The notes below the pieces were generated by a model, which had not been told where the DNA came from, did not search any database, and saw nothing but the letters and a program-made list of their open reading frames with translations. DNA of 64,000 nucleotides from Rebecca billardiae RCC1528. Lineage: Eukaryota; Haptophyta. This document shows, piece by piece, positions 32,570 through 42,256 of this stretch; position 1 is the first letter of the stretch; every line of letters begins with the position of its first letter. The DNA is taken from NCBI GenBank assembly GCA_965240325.2, contig OZ251226.1:1364001-1428000 (forward strand). Reading direction: 5' to 3'. A program made the position numbers and the translations under genes.

Positions 32570-32928
32570 GCAGCACACGCCAGGCCGCGTCGAGCACGCC
32601 TGCCGGCGCGCACACCTGGCGGGCTGCGCCCGCTGAGCGCTCTCGGGGCCCGCAGCCTCGCGCCTCGAGGGAGCGCCGGCTGCGGCGTGCCGCTCGCGGC
32701 ACTGGCTGCACCGAGCATGATGTCTTCGCGAGCGCGGCAAGGCACTCGCGACGATGCACGTGTCTTGCGCTGGCGCTGTCGCAGCGGCGCGGCGGGCTGA
32801 CCGATCCGCGGCGCGCGCGCCAGCTCGCTCGCGCCGCGGATCGGTCAGCCCAGGGGGCAGGGCTGCGGGTGGCGCACTGCCTGACCTCGTCAGGTCAGGA
32901 ACGGGCGCGGAGCCGCGGACGCATTCCG
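32570..32928. other. Intergenic with a 22-bp-arm hairpin
   Basis: The region holds a strong inverted repeat at 32794-32851: left arm GGGCTGACCGATCCGCGGCG, right arm its complement, loop of about 14 bp. The sequence CAGGGCTGCGGGTGGCGCAC at 32859-32880 is repeated, inverted, near 58440-58465, so this flank belongs to the dispersed family of the adjacent MITE-like element. Confidence 0.65.
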
Positions 32929-33234
32929 CTATGTGTCTGCTGCACTCTGACTACTCTGAGCCTGACGCTTGCCCGTTGCATACCACGTCGTTACATATAA
33001 TTATAAATGAACAATATCGTAATTAATAATGCATACATTGACAAGCTATTTATTCGTCAGTTAAATAAATAAATATAATAAATACATCAGCAGTTTCAAG
33101 CAGTCATTTAAACCGCTTGAAACAGAAATTGCACTTAGTATATATTAGCCTGAGCATACATGTAAATATTGACGACGTGGTATGCTGATGCAACGGGCAA
33201 GCGTCAGGCTCAGAGTGTGACAGGAGACACATAG
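32929..33234 (+). mobile_element. MITE-like element with inverted termini
   Basis: The left end CTATGTGTCTGCTGCACTCT and the right end, whose complement starts CTATGTGTCTCC, begin inverted arms of about 60 bp that both contain GCCTGACGCTTGCCCGTTGC and ACCACGTCGT. The centre (about 33000-33170) is AT-rich and non-coding. No clear target-site duplication (TTCCG left, TGAGA right). Single arms of the same family lie at 41532-41600 and 58354-58470. Confidence 0.75.
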
Positions 33235-33326
33235 TGAGAAGTATTGAAGTAATTATGAATAACAATCAAGTATAATATATATATATGCATTTAAAGGACT
33301 TGTCTCCAACGGCTGGCCAAGTCTCG
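33235..33326 (+). promoter_or_regulatory. Promoter region of the TDP2-like gene with TATA-like tract
   Basis: TATAATATATATATATG lies at 33271-33287, 40-55 bp before the likely start codon and directly after the MITE-like element. It could act as a TATA box or be a plain AT microsatellite. Inferred. Confidence 0.35.
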
Positions 33327-34250
33327 ATGGCGAGCGCGGCGGCGGCGGCGCTCCGCGTCGTGACATGGAACGTTTGGTTCGCGGATTTCAGGATGGAGCA
33401 GCGCGCGCGCGGCGCGCTGCGGCATGCGCGGTCAGCCGACGTGAATGTCATCGCATTCCAGGAGGTCACCCCGCGCTGCTTTCAGATTCTCACCACTGAC
33501 GAATGGCTAATGACCAGGTTCACCCTCTCCGCCAGCTCGCCGGCCGCGGTGGCGCCGTACGGCTGTCTGCTCGCGATTCGGAACGACCTTGCGCCGAGGT
33601 TCTCTCAAGACGCCCTCCCCACGCGCATGGGCCGAAGCCTCGTGCGCGCGGACGTCACGCTGCCGCACAGCCATGCACGCGTGCGCATCGGCACCGTCCA
33701 TCTGGAGAGCCTCGACAGCAGACCGGTGCGGGAGCAGCAGCTCGCGGTGATAGCCCGCGCGCTGGAGGGCGCGCCCTCGATCCTGGTCGGCGACTTCAAC
33801 TTCTGCTCTCGGCGAGAGTGGTCGCGCGCCCATCGGCGGGACGCCGACGGTGTGCCCGAACTCGTGCGCCATTGGGAGAAGCATGGCGGGCCTGTGCCCG
33901 CGGCGACTGGGCTCGAGAACGACGTCCTCGCGAAGCTGCTGCCCGAGCACGTGGACGTGTGGACCGAGCTCATGCCCGCCGGGGACTGTGGCTTCACGTA
34001 CGACACCGTGCGCAACACCATGCTCGCGGGTCAGCACAAGTACGAGCGCATGCGGTACGACCGCGTGCTGACGTCCAAATTGCATGGCGCGGGGTTGCGG
34101 CCGCAGGCCATCGAGCTTCTGGGCGTCGAGCCGATGCAGGGCGAGGCAGGTGAGGACGCTGCCGCGGCAGAGCACCCGCCGCGCGGAGGGCCTTCCTACC
34201 ACGTCAGCGATCATTTTGGCTTGCTCGCAACCTTCGCTGCTGCTGACTGA
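33327..34250 (+). CDS. TDP2-like endonuclease/exonuclease/phosphatase-family enzyme
   Basis: Single-exon frame of 307 residues from ATG 33327 (an in-frame ATG at 33285 inside the TA tract would add 14 residues). Metal-dependent phosphodiesterase fold of the EEP superfamily. All hallmark motifs appear in order: VVTWNVWFAD, FQEVTPRCF with the metal-binding Glu, GTVHLESLDS, VGDFNF, and the closing SDHFGLLATF. TWN(V/I)WF plus SLD and GDFNF are typical of TDP2, which removes 5' tyrosyl adducts left by stalled topoisomerase II. A TDP2 function would fit a genome with TOP2, but other EEP enzymes share most motifs. There is no ubiquitin-binding N-terminal domain. The gene is flanked by a MITE-like element upstream and a 2-kb repeat element 110 bp downstream. 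Confidence 0.85.
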   Translation: MASAAAAALRVVTWNVWFADFRMEQRARGALRHARSADVNVIAFQEVTPRCFQILTTDEWLMTRFTLSASSPAAVAPYGCLLAIRNDLAPRFSQDALPTRMGRSLVRADVTLPHSHARVRIGTVHLESLDSRPVREQQLAVIARALEGAPSILVGDFNFCSRREWSRAHRRDADGVPELVRHWEKHGGPVPAATGLENDVLAKLLPEHVDVWTELMPAGDCGFTYDTVRNTMLAGQHKYERMRYDRVLTSKLHGAGLRPQAIELLGVEPMQGEAGEDAAAAEHPPRGGPSYHVSDHFGLLATFAAAD

Positions 34251-34361
34251 CACCCTTGAATCAACGGTACTCAACTCAGGCAGCGACGAATCGGAGTGTC
34301 GGACTGAACACTACTCACTGAACACGTCTCATTCTCATCAATGATCATAAATCAGATCTAA

Positions 34362-36365
34362 TGGCCCGCGGTGCAGGGCGGAGCGCGCAGCGTGGAGCCC
34401 GCACCAGCGGGCCCGAACCACGTTTCAAAAAGATCTTTGATCAAGAAAAAAGGGACGGGGGCGATTTTTAGGGCTGGCGGAGACCGAGTTTCGAGTTTTT
34501 GAGATCGCATAGAGAGGTCTATTAGGCCGAAAAAAACCGCGTCCAGCTGATTCCCTTAAGTAAAGTGCGATCTGGACGTCAGCTGGACGTGACATTAGTG
34601 TAACGGTTCGTTACGAGCGCGATTTTAAGTATGAGATTGCCGCCAACCGCCAACCGATAAAAACGGCAAGGCAAGGGCTCGGGAAACTTGATCACTTCTA
34701 AATGTGAATAGTAAAATGCTCTCCCCGAGCGCGCCTGTCGCCTCGCAGGCCGCGCGTCTCGCCCTCTCGCTCGCTCTCCCCGAGGCTGAGCTCGCGGCCC
34801 GCCTGTCACCTCGCAGGCGCGCGCCACGGACACATGCGCGACGAGATCGCGGCGGGGGCGGCGAGATCGCGGCGGGGGCGACGGGCAACAACCTGCCCGC
34901 GGGCGCGTTCGTCACTCGAGGAGCAGCGCGCAAGGGCGAGCCGAGTCCGGAGCACGCGAGCTCGTCGCTCGCCGACCGGAGCAGAGCGCGCCGCCCGCCG
35001 CCGCCGAGCGAGCGGCGCGGCAGAGCTGATGAGCCGGATGCGCCCGGAGCTCGCGCGGCTGAAGGGCGAGCTCGAGCACGCGAGCTCGCGCCTCGACGCC
35101 GAGCCCGAGCTCCTCCTCAACTCGGTCGACGGCGGCGCGGAGGTCCAGCAGCAGCGTGAGGACTCACAGACAGTGTGAGTGAGCCGCGCGCAGCTCAGCC
35201 TGCCGCTGGCAGCCGCCGTCTTCGAGGCCGACGCGGCGGAGGAGGCGGCGGGCGACGAGATCGCGGCGGGGGCGGCGAGATCGCGGCGGGGGCGACGGGC
35301 AACAACCTGCCCGCGGGCGCGTTCGTCACTCGAGGAGCAGCGCGCAAGGGCGAGCCGAGTCCGGAGCACGCGAGCTCGTCGCTCGCCGACCGGAGCAGAG
35401 CGCGCCGCCCGCCGCCGCCGAGCGAGCGGCGCGGCAGAGCTGATGAGCCGGATGCGCCCGGAGCTCGCGCGGCTGAAGGGCGAGCTCGAGCACGCGAGCT
35501 CGCGCCTCGACGCCGAGCCCGAGCTCCTCCTCAACTCGGTCGACGGCGGCGCGGAGGTCCGGCAGCAGCGTGAGGACTCACAGACAGTGTGAGTGAGCCG
35601 CGCGCAGCTCAGCCTGCCGCTGGCAGCCGCCGTCTTCGAGGCCGACGCGGCGGAGGAGGCGGCGGGCGAGCACGGCGGCGCGGTGGAGCAGGCGCGCACG
35701 CGCGGCGGCAGGCGCGACGCGCCGCTCGCCTCGTTCCACCGCCCCGAGCTCCGCTCGGTCGGTCTCGGTGCGCGGCTGCGCAGCCGGCAGGCCGGCGGGC
35801 CAGCAGTCTGCAGTGGCGCGCGCTCTCGCTCTGCCGGCACGAGGCGTGCCGGCTGAGCGACCAGCGGCCCGTCGTCGAGCGCATGGCGCAGGGCGAGTAC
35901 CTCAAGCAGGTGCGCCCGCTCGCGCGCACGCGCCGGCTCGCGACCAGCGGCCCTTCGTCGAGCGCATGGCGCAGCGCGAGCACCTTGCAAGCAAGCTGAA
36001 GCAGGTGCGCCCGCACGCGCGCACGCGCCGGCCCGGCGCCGCGCGGCGCCTCTCGCCCTCTCGCCCTGCGCGCGCCGCCGCCCCGCTTCCCCGCGCGGCC
36101 CGTCCGCGCCTCTCGCCCTGCGAGCGCGCCGCCCCGCTTCCCCGCGCGGCCCGTCCGCTGGTGTCCCATGCCACCCTTGGCCGTGCGCGCCCGCAACTCG
36201 CGCCGAGTCCGAGACTCGGTCTCGGGTCTGACTCTCCCTCTCAGAGTGGCTGAACTGTCTTTCTGACTAGGACTGACTGACTCGTCAGTCTCATTCTCAA
36301 CCACTGCGCCGCGGGCCCCGAACTGATGCGTTGGTTCTACGGAAAAGGACCGCGGAACGCGGTCA
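34362..36365 (+). mobile_element. Repeat element D (2.0 kb), with 414-bp internal duplication
   Basis: It starts TGGCCCGCGGTGCAGGGCGG and ends CCGCGGAACGCGGTCA, the same two ends as the copies at 36488, 44250 and 46091. Its first 200 bp (to the RFKKIF-encoding stretch) and last about 60 bp match the other copies; its middle does not and instead holds GC-rich, coding-like sequence duplicated at a 414-bp period. No transposase seen, and the flanks (TAA, TAT) do not make a clear duplication. It may be a non-autonomous element carrying captured genomic sequence. Confidence 0.7.
34841..35668 (+). repeat. Two 414-bp tandem units inside element D
   Basis: Unit 1 is 34841-35254 and unit 2 is 35255-35668; I find only a base or so of difference (CCAGCAGCAGC versus CCGGCAGCAGC). 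Each unit can encode MSRMRPELARLKGELEHASS and following residues, a coiled-coil-like peptide ending after SQTV, then a new stretch AAVFEADAAEEAAG. The near identity implies a recent duplication or an assembly artefact. Confidence 0.85.
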
Positions 36366-36487
36366 TATCATCGCTAATAAGATATCACTAGCTAGAGTAG
36401 TGTCGCACGACGACGCGGACCCGCCGTCCGTCGGCGGTCCGGTCGGTGCGGCCCGTGCCACTGTGACTCAGTAGACTGTTTCTGTTA

Positions 36488-38105
36488 TGGCCCGCGGTGC
36501 AGGGCGGAGCGCGCAGCGTGGAGCCCGCACCAGCGGGCCCGAATCACGTTTCAAAAAGATCTTTGATCAAAGGAAAAAGGGACGGGGGACGATTTTCAGG
36601 GCTGGAGGAGACCGAGTTTCGAATTTTAAGACTCCCTTACAGGTGCATCCTCGTCGAAAAAGGGCGCGTCCGCCGTCTTGAATAGTGAACAGAGGAATCA
36701 ACGAAACCCACGCCCAAGTGTGCCAGGGTGAGTAATTACGGGTGGACTTAGTGGTTCATGTGTGACCATAGTAAATAAATATGGGCCTCGCCGCCGCAAG
36801 AACGACTCTCACCAACTCCAATACTGCGAGACATTGAAAAAATACCCGCAGCTATTCGTCGCCAGCCCATTTCATAGTCACTGATCGACGCACCGAGCTG
36901 GCAGCGAGCCTCAAAACTCGCCGTCGTCGCAAGGCAGCAGGTTTGCGGAGCCCGTTGGCGGAGGTGCCAGCGCCGCGCGACTCTCGCCTCCAAGCAAGGG
37001 CGGGCGATGGGCAGGTGCGCGCGGCCAGTGGCGCCTGGAGCGCGCGTCTGCGGCGGGTCCCGACGGCCGTCGACATCGTGTTCGTGCCCCGCTCACTAGT
37101 CACTCCGCGCGCCCCTGCCGCCCTGTCGATGCCTGCGCGGCCGGGGCCGCGCGTCAGCGCAGCCGCCGCCCTTTGTTCGGGCTCTCGCAAGCTCGGGGGC
37201 AGCGGCGCCTGACTGATGCCGGACTGATCGATCTCTGAGTCTCCGACTTCACCACACGCCCCCCTTGTCATGCCTCTCCGCCAGGGTCTCCCAGAACTCT
37301 TCTTCAGAGCAGGCGCGCCAACCCGAATCCATCGATCTGTTCCGTGCCGGCACTCTCGGCCCGCGCCGGCAAGTCTGTCTGCAGCGCTGGACGGGCGGAC
37401 CTAGGAGGACGAGCTGCGGCGCGGACGACGGTGGTGCGCGACGTCCCCAGAGCTGGCCGTGCCTCTGCGACGCGTGCCGAGCCTGACCGAGGTGTGTCAC
37501 CCCGTGACCCTGTGCAGTGCAACCGCGGCGTGCGGAGTGAATAACAATCACCGGTGCCCTCGCACCTCGGCACACACAGTGCTCCCTCTGGCTGTCTGCT
37601 CCGCGTGGCCTGGCGTGCACGTAGATAGAGTTGCGCTCATGCGTCGATCACGCCTCGCGCCCGCCTGTCGGCCGTCGCGCAGGCGCTGGTCGAACCCTAC
37701 TCGGACCAGTGCAAATCATCTACTGACTACTCCTGGCGCTGCCGCGGCGCGCGGTCACGGTGACGACAGACAGCGCGGTCAGCAGCAGCGGCCCGAACGA
37801 ATCCGCGGCCCCGCACAGTGTTCCCTGGCTGTCAGCTCCACGTGGCCTGGCGTGCACGTGGAGTCGCGCTCATTCGTCGATCACGCCTCGTCGCATCCGC
37901 CTGTACACAATCCGGGCGCCGCGCCGGCGGCTGCGATGGGCCCGCGCCCGCGGCGCCGGCGCCGGGGCGCAGCGGCGCGCCGCTGGAGTCTAGTTGTACG
38001 GGCATGCAACTGGTCTGTCAATAGACGACTGCGACGGAGGGTGCACCGCCACCGCGGGCCCCGAACTACGTTCGTTCTACGGAAAAGGACCGCGGAACGC
38101 GGTCA
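36488..38105 (+). mobile_element. Repeat element A (1.6 kb), plus orientation
   Basis: Ends: TGGCCCGCGGTGCAGGGCGG at left, CCGCGGAACGCGGTCA at right. The flank is TTA on both sides (GTTA before, TTATTA after), a possible 3-bp duplication. Inside are two diverged copies of a block containing GTGGCCTGGCGTGCACGT and GATCACGCCTCG. It pairs over its length with inverted elements B and C. No convincing coding frame; the short frame at the left end is conserved among copies only because the DNA is. Confidence 0.75.
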
Positions 38106-38981
38106 TTATTAGTGAGGTGACATAACGACTACTATTGACTGGACCGGTGGGTCCGGCACAACCGCCTGCCTGGCAGCAGTGCGCCCGAAATTTGCGCGGC
38201 TGTGGGCAGTCCCAGTGGCGGCCAGTCGGGGCTTCCGATCCCACAAAAGCGCACTACTGAGCACTATCTTGGCATGCTCCCCCGCTGGCTCGCCGCTCGG
38301 CGAGCGAGGGAGCCGCTGGGCGCCTGGCCCAGGCAACTGCGGTTGTTGGTGCGGTGTCTGCGGCGCGAGCCGAGCCGCGCGCACTGATGTGGCCTGATGC
38401 TGTGCCGCACGCCAGTTGTCTATTAGGGTCCGGCTCAGCCGGTAGCTACGGCTGCAGATTTGAGATTAAATTAGTAATAAGCTACTGTCACGACTCACGA
38501 GCCGCGCCGAGTCAGAGTGCCTTCGTCGGTCGCGTTAGTACTTTAACTATCACCACTTAGACTGACACTGCTAGGTCCATATTTCTGCGAGTGGCTCTGA
38601 CGTTCGTCTTCGACCTAGTTTCAGACGACTAGCTTAGTCGGAGACATGCCAATACTACACAGCAGGAGATACTGGGATTACTGGCGACTGCTTTAATAAT
38701 ATTATTGCATGATGTATTTAACGAATTCGGAGTTGGATCGCGATTTCTATTTGTTAACTCTGTACTCAGTAGCTAGCTAAGCTAAGCTAGTTTCTCGGAC
38801 TCCGAGTGCCCCGATGTAGCTTACAGTCAGTGACATTACCGACAAACCGTTCGCGGATGACTACGATGCTGTCTGTCAGTCTTGTCTATGCCATGGCAGT
38901 ATAATCGGCGCTCGCGCCCCGCTCGCCCGCTCGCCTCAGCCTCGGATGGCACGTCATCCTATCGAAATCTCAAATCTGGTC
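38106..38981. other. Intergenic between repeat element A and foldback element
   Basis: Mixed composition, AT-richer at 38690-38800. No gene or clear repeat was recognised. The last part is probably the original upstream region of the persulfide dioxygenase gene, pushed away by the foldback insertion. Confidence 0.45.
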
Positions 38982-38988
38982 ACCAGGA

Positions 38989-40094
38989 CAAGGGAGGTCC
39001 GGGCCGGGAGCTCCCAGCGAGCGGCCAGCGCGACATCACCTCAAGGTTTTTTCCTGAGCGCCGGGCGGCAGCGGCGGCGAGGGCGGTGCTCCGCTGGCGG
39101 GGCGCGCACGGGGCACGGCGCTGCGGGCGCGGATGTGCCCGCAGAGCCGGCGCGTGCGGACGGGCTGTTGCGGGAGAGCATCTGGCGCCCTCCTGCGCCG
39201 CGCGCATTGCGCCACGCCTCTTTCGCCTTGACTCAGGGCAGCGCGCACATGCGCGCCGCGTCAAGGCCAGCCTTGCCGCGCCGCAGCCGACCGCGCGCGC
39301 GCCGTGCGCGGCGTGGTCGGGAAGGAACGGGCGTGGCTGCCGGGCGAGATGGCGACATCACGTGCGCACGCCATGCCGCCCCGCCACGCCTTGACGAGCG
39401 TGTCGCCGGTCCGTTTGCACGCCTCTTCGAGTTGTCTCAAATGGTCTGCACGGCCTCGCGGTCGCGACCCTTGTCGGGACGATCATTGAGACACAGAACA
39501 GTGCCAGACGGGCACGCGGACTACTCTTACATGAATGTCCATCACCACGTGGCCATGTAGAAGTGCTGGGTGCGACGCTTTCCTCGCGCTGATGCACTTT
39601 CATCATCTTTTTCGAGCTCAGGTCTGGCTTCAGGCACGGCAAGAAATCAGCACTCGTCAACAGCTGTGCGGATCCGTTATCGCGCCCTTTCGCGGCGCCG
39701 CGGGACGACATGGCGTGCGCACGTGATGTCGCCATCTCGCCCGGCAGCCGCGCCCGTTCCTTCCCGACCACGCCGCGCACGGCGCGCGTGCGGTCGGCTG
39801 CGGCGCGGCAAGGCTGGCCTTGACGCAGCGCGCATGTGCGCGCTGCCCTGAGTCAAGGCGAAAGAGGCGTGGCGCAATGCGCGCGGCGCAGGAGGGCGCC
39901 AGATGCTCTCCCGCAACAGCCCGTCCGCACGCGCCGGCTCTGCGGACACATCCGCGCCCGCAGCGCCGTGCCCCGTGCGCGCCCCGCCAGCGGAGCACCG
40001 CCCTCGCCGCCGCTGCCGCCCGGCGCTCAGGAAAAACCTTGAGGTGATGTCGCGCTGGCCGCTCGCTGGGAGCTCCCGGCCCGGACCTCCCTTG
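38989..40094. mobile_element. Complete foldback element with about 390-bp inverted termini and 7-bp TSD
   Basis: The element starts CAAGGGAGGTCCGGGCC and ends GGCCCGGACCTCCCTTG. Arms run about 38989-39382 and 39700-40094 and are nearly identical inverted copies; a unique centre of about 320 bp lies between. It is flanked by the direct repeat ACCAGGA at 38982-38988 and 40095-40101, an exact 7-bp target-site duplication. No transposase frame was recognised, so it is non-autonomous. Another copy's end lies at 1-86. The insertion is 28 bp past its duplication from the start codon of the persulfide dioxygenase gene, so it sits in that gene's leader or promoter. Long arms with a 7-bp duplication do not fit one well-known superfamily neatly; Mutator-like elements (8-11 bp) are the nearest guess. 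Confidence 0.92.
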
Positions 40095-40129
40095 ACCAGG
40101 AGATTCTCCTCGTGATTGATCAGCATTCC

Positions 40130-41392
40130 ATGGCGGCCTGCGTGCGGCGACACGTCCTCCTCACTCAACACGCCCTCCATGGATGGCGAAGACACAGCGA
40201 TGCAGGCTTATTCGTCAAGGGGCTGAGTACGGCGATATCGGCGAAGCACGGTGACCTATCTGTCAGGTGCGCCAGCGCGGCCGACGTGGCTGCTCTGGCC
40301 AAGCAGCACAAGGGCCTCCTGAGCCTTGCCGATGGCTTGCCGGCCGTGGACAGCATCGAGACGAGCAAGGTCCCACTCGCGCCGGACTTCAGGGACAACA
40401 CGATCGCATCATCGCGCGCGGTGTTCGCTGCGCTCGATCAGCTGCCGCGGCCCAAACTTGTCGCGTGCAAATCGGGCCGCCGCGCGCGCATTGCTGTGGC
40501 GGCGTGGGTGGCCGCGCGCAATGGCGGCGACGCAGACGCGGCAGTCGAGTACCTGCGCGGCACTGGCGACGTGGCAGACGATGCGCCGCAGCGTGAGCAG
40601 TGGGTGCGCGGTGCCGTCGCCGCGCACACCGTCGCGCTCAGCGCGCCTCTCATCTTTCGCCAGCTCTTCGAGAAGGAGTCCAGCACATTCACGTACCTCC
40701 TTGCCGACTCGGTCACCAGGGAAGCAATTTTGATCGACCCGGTCGATCTCACCGCCGAGCGCGACCTGGCAGAGGTGGAGAGCTACGTGACGCCGGGCGG
40801 TGAGCAGGGCCTTCGGCTCGTCGGTGCCGCGAACACGCACTGCCACGCCGACCACATCACCGGCACCGCCATCCTGAAGCAGCGGGTGCCTGGGTGCACG
40901 TCAATCATCGGCGCAGCCGCCGGCGCCAAGGCCGACCGGTACGTGGTCGGTGGCGACAAGATCCGGTTCGGCTCGCGCTGGCTCGAGGTGATCCCGACAC
41001 CCGGGCACACGGACGGCTGCGTCAGCTTCGTCCTCGACGACCGCTCGATGGTCTTCAGCGGCGACGCGCTGCTCATCAAGGGGTGCGGCCGCACCGACTT
41101 CCAGCAGGGCTCCTCTGAGACACTGTTCAGCTCCGTGCGCCACGGCATCTTCACGCTGCCGCCAGAGTGTATCGTGTACCCCGCGCACGATTACCAGGGC
41201 CGTACAGCGTCGTCGGTGCGCGAGGAACGGCTGCTCAACCCGCGGCTTGGCGATGGCAAGACGCTCGACGAGTTCGTCGAGATCATGAAGAAGCTCAACC
41301 TGCCGTATCCAAAGAAGATCGACGAGTCGCTGCCAGCAAATCTTCTCTGCGGCTTCCCCGACGAGGAGAGCTGGAGAGCTGCGCGTAAATAA
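40130..41392 (+). CDS. ETHE1: Persulfide dioxygenase (ETHE1) with N-terminal DUF442/rhodanese-like domain (Blh-type)
   Basis: Single-exon frame of 420 residues. The C-terminal two-thirds is a metallo-beta-lactamase-fold persulfide dioxygenase, which oxidises glutathione persulfide to sulfite in mitochondria: LIFRQLFEKESSTFTYLLAD, then NTHCHADHITGT with the metal ligands His237, His239, Asp241 and His242, TPGHTDGCVSFVL, FSGDALLIKGCGRTDFQQG and YPAHDYQGRT. These match human ETHE1 closely. Residues about 45-160 form an added domain resembling the DUF442 half of bacterial Blh proteins, with the loop VACKSGRRAR (Cys113) in the place of the sulfurtransferase or phosphatase loop. The N terminus MAACVRRHVLLTQHALHGWR looks like a mitochondrial presequence. 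The start is the ATG at 40130; an in-frame GTG at 40112 lies upstream. A foldback transposon ends 35 bp upstream. Its product, sulfite, is the substrate of the sulfite oxidase at 63 kb. Confidence 0.92.
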   Translation: MAACVRRHVLLTQHALHGWRRHSDAGLFVKGLSTAISAKHGDLSVRCASAADVAALAKQHKGLLSLADGLPAVDSIETSKVPLAPDFRDNTIASSRAVFAALDQLPRPKLVACKSGRRARIAVAAWVAARNGGDADAAVEYLRGTGDVADDAPQREQWVRGAVAAHTVALSAPLIFRQLFEKESSTFTYLLADSVTREAILIDPVDLTAERDLAEVESYVTPGGEQGLRLVGAANTHCHADHITGTAILKQRVPGCTSIIGAAAGAKADRYVVGGDKIRFGSRWLEVIPTPGHTDGCVSFVLDDRSMVFSGDALLIKGCGRTDFQQGSSETLFSSVRHGIFTLPPECIVYPAHDYQGRTASSVREERLLNPRLGDGKTLDEFVEIMKKLNLPYPKKIDESLPANLLCGFPDEESWRAARK

Positions 41393-41531
41393 TCTTGGTG
41401 GAGTGTGCCGGTGGCAAGTCGTCATTGATCACTACGACGGACTCGCCCTGGACCTGGCGGTCAGATCAGGGCGTCGAATCAAAGGACCCGATCAAAGGAC
41501 AATTATAATAATAAAGGTATTTACTGAACTT

Positions 41532-41600
41532 CGACGACGTGGCATGCAACGGGCAGGCGTCAGCAGGCTCGGAGAGTGCAGCGGAGTGCAGCAGGCACGT
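41532..41600 (-). repeat. Single arm of the MITE-like family
   Basis: CGACGACGTGGCATGCAACG followed by GGGCAGGCGTCAG is the same sequence as the right arm of the element at 32929-33234, with a few changes. No partner arm was found nearby; it is either a solo end or the partner is decayed. Confidence 0.6.
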
Positions 41601-42256
41601 AGGATGAATCGTATCAAAGTTATAACTATGGATCACGTAGAATGCATGTCTGACGCGCCCGTTCCGACCAACCACTGACCAGGTCTGAGGTCATTGGCCG
41701 AGTGCCACTGTCCGAGCCACTGACACTCACTGACACCATTCACATTTATTTCACGCTGGCCGCTGCCCTTGCGGCTTGCCGCGTAGTTATTATTATTAAT
41801 ATATATATTATAACGTCCACAGCATGCGCCGCCTTGGCAAGAAGAGCGCAAGGCCGCGCTGCACAACCGATTCATTCACTGTTCACACGTCTAGTGACTA
41901 GTTCACACCGAGTACCGACACGTGGGCAGAGTGGCCACAATAAACCATCCGATGCTGCTGTGAATTCGGCGTGCGTCATGGCCGCCGACGACGCAGGATG
42001 CTCAGCTATGCCGCGCCGACACAACATCGTCTGCTACTTGTACATTAGACGCATCTGTGACGAAGACCGCGACCGCTCTCCGGAGGACGACGACGACGCA
42101 AGGCCAGGAAGGCGGTTCAACTTGGAATCTCGCCTGCCTGAGCTGTGTGGGTCTCTTTTTCTTAGTAAACTGTACCCCCATACTCAATACCGCCAAAGTT
42201 GCATGCGCAGCGGAGCTCCAACCCCTATCAATCGCGACGAAGCTCGGGAGTACTCG
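41601..42256. other. Intergenic and leader of the duplicated glycosyltransferase-like gene
   Basis: AT-rich around 41785-41815 (TATTATTATTAATATATATA), a possible promoter element. The frame of the downstream gene stays open here but has no domain, so it is not counted as coding. Confidence 0.4.

Noticed and set aside
36487-36681. Short ORF conserved in all four element copies (RFKKIF...)
   Set aside because: Its conservation is explained by DNA-level similarity of the element ends; copies contain frame differences and no domain is visible, so I do not call a gene.
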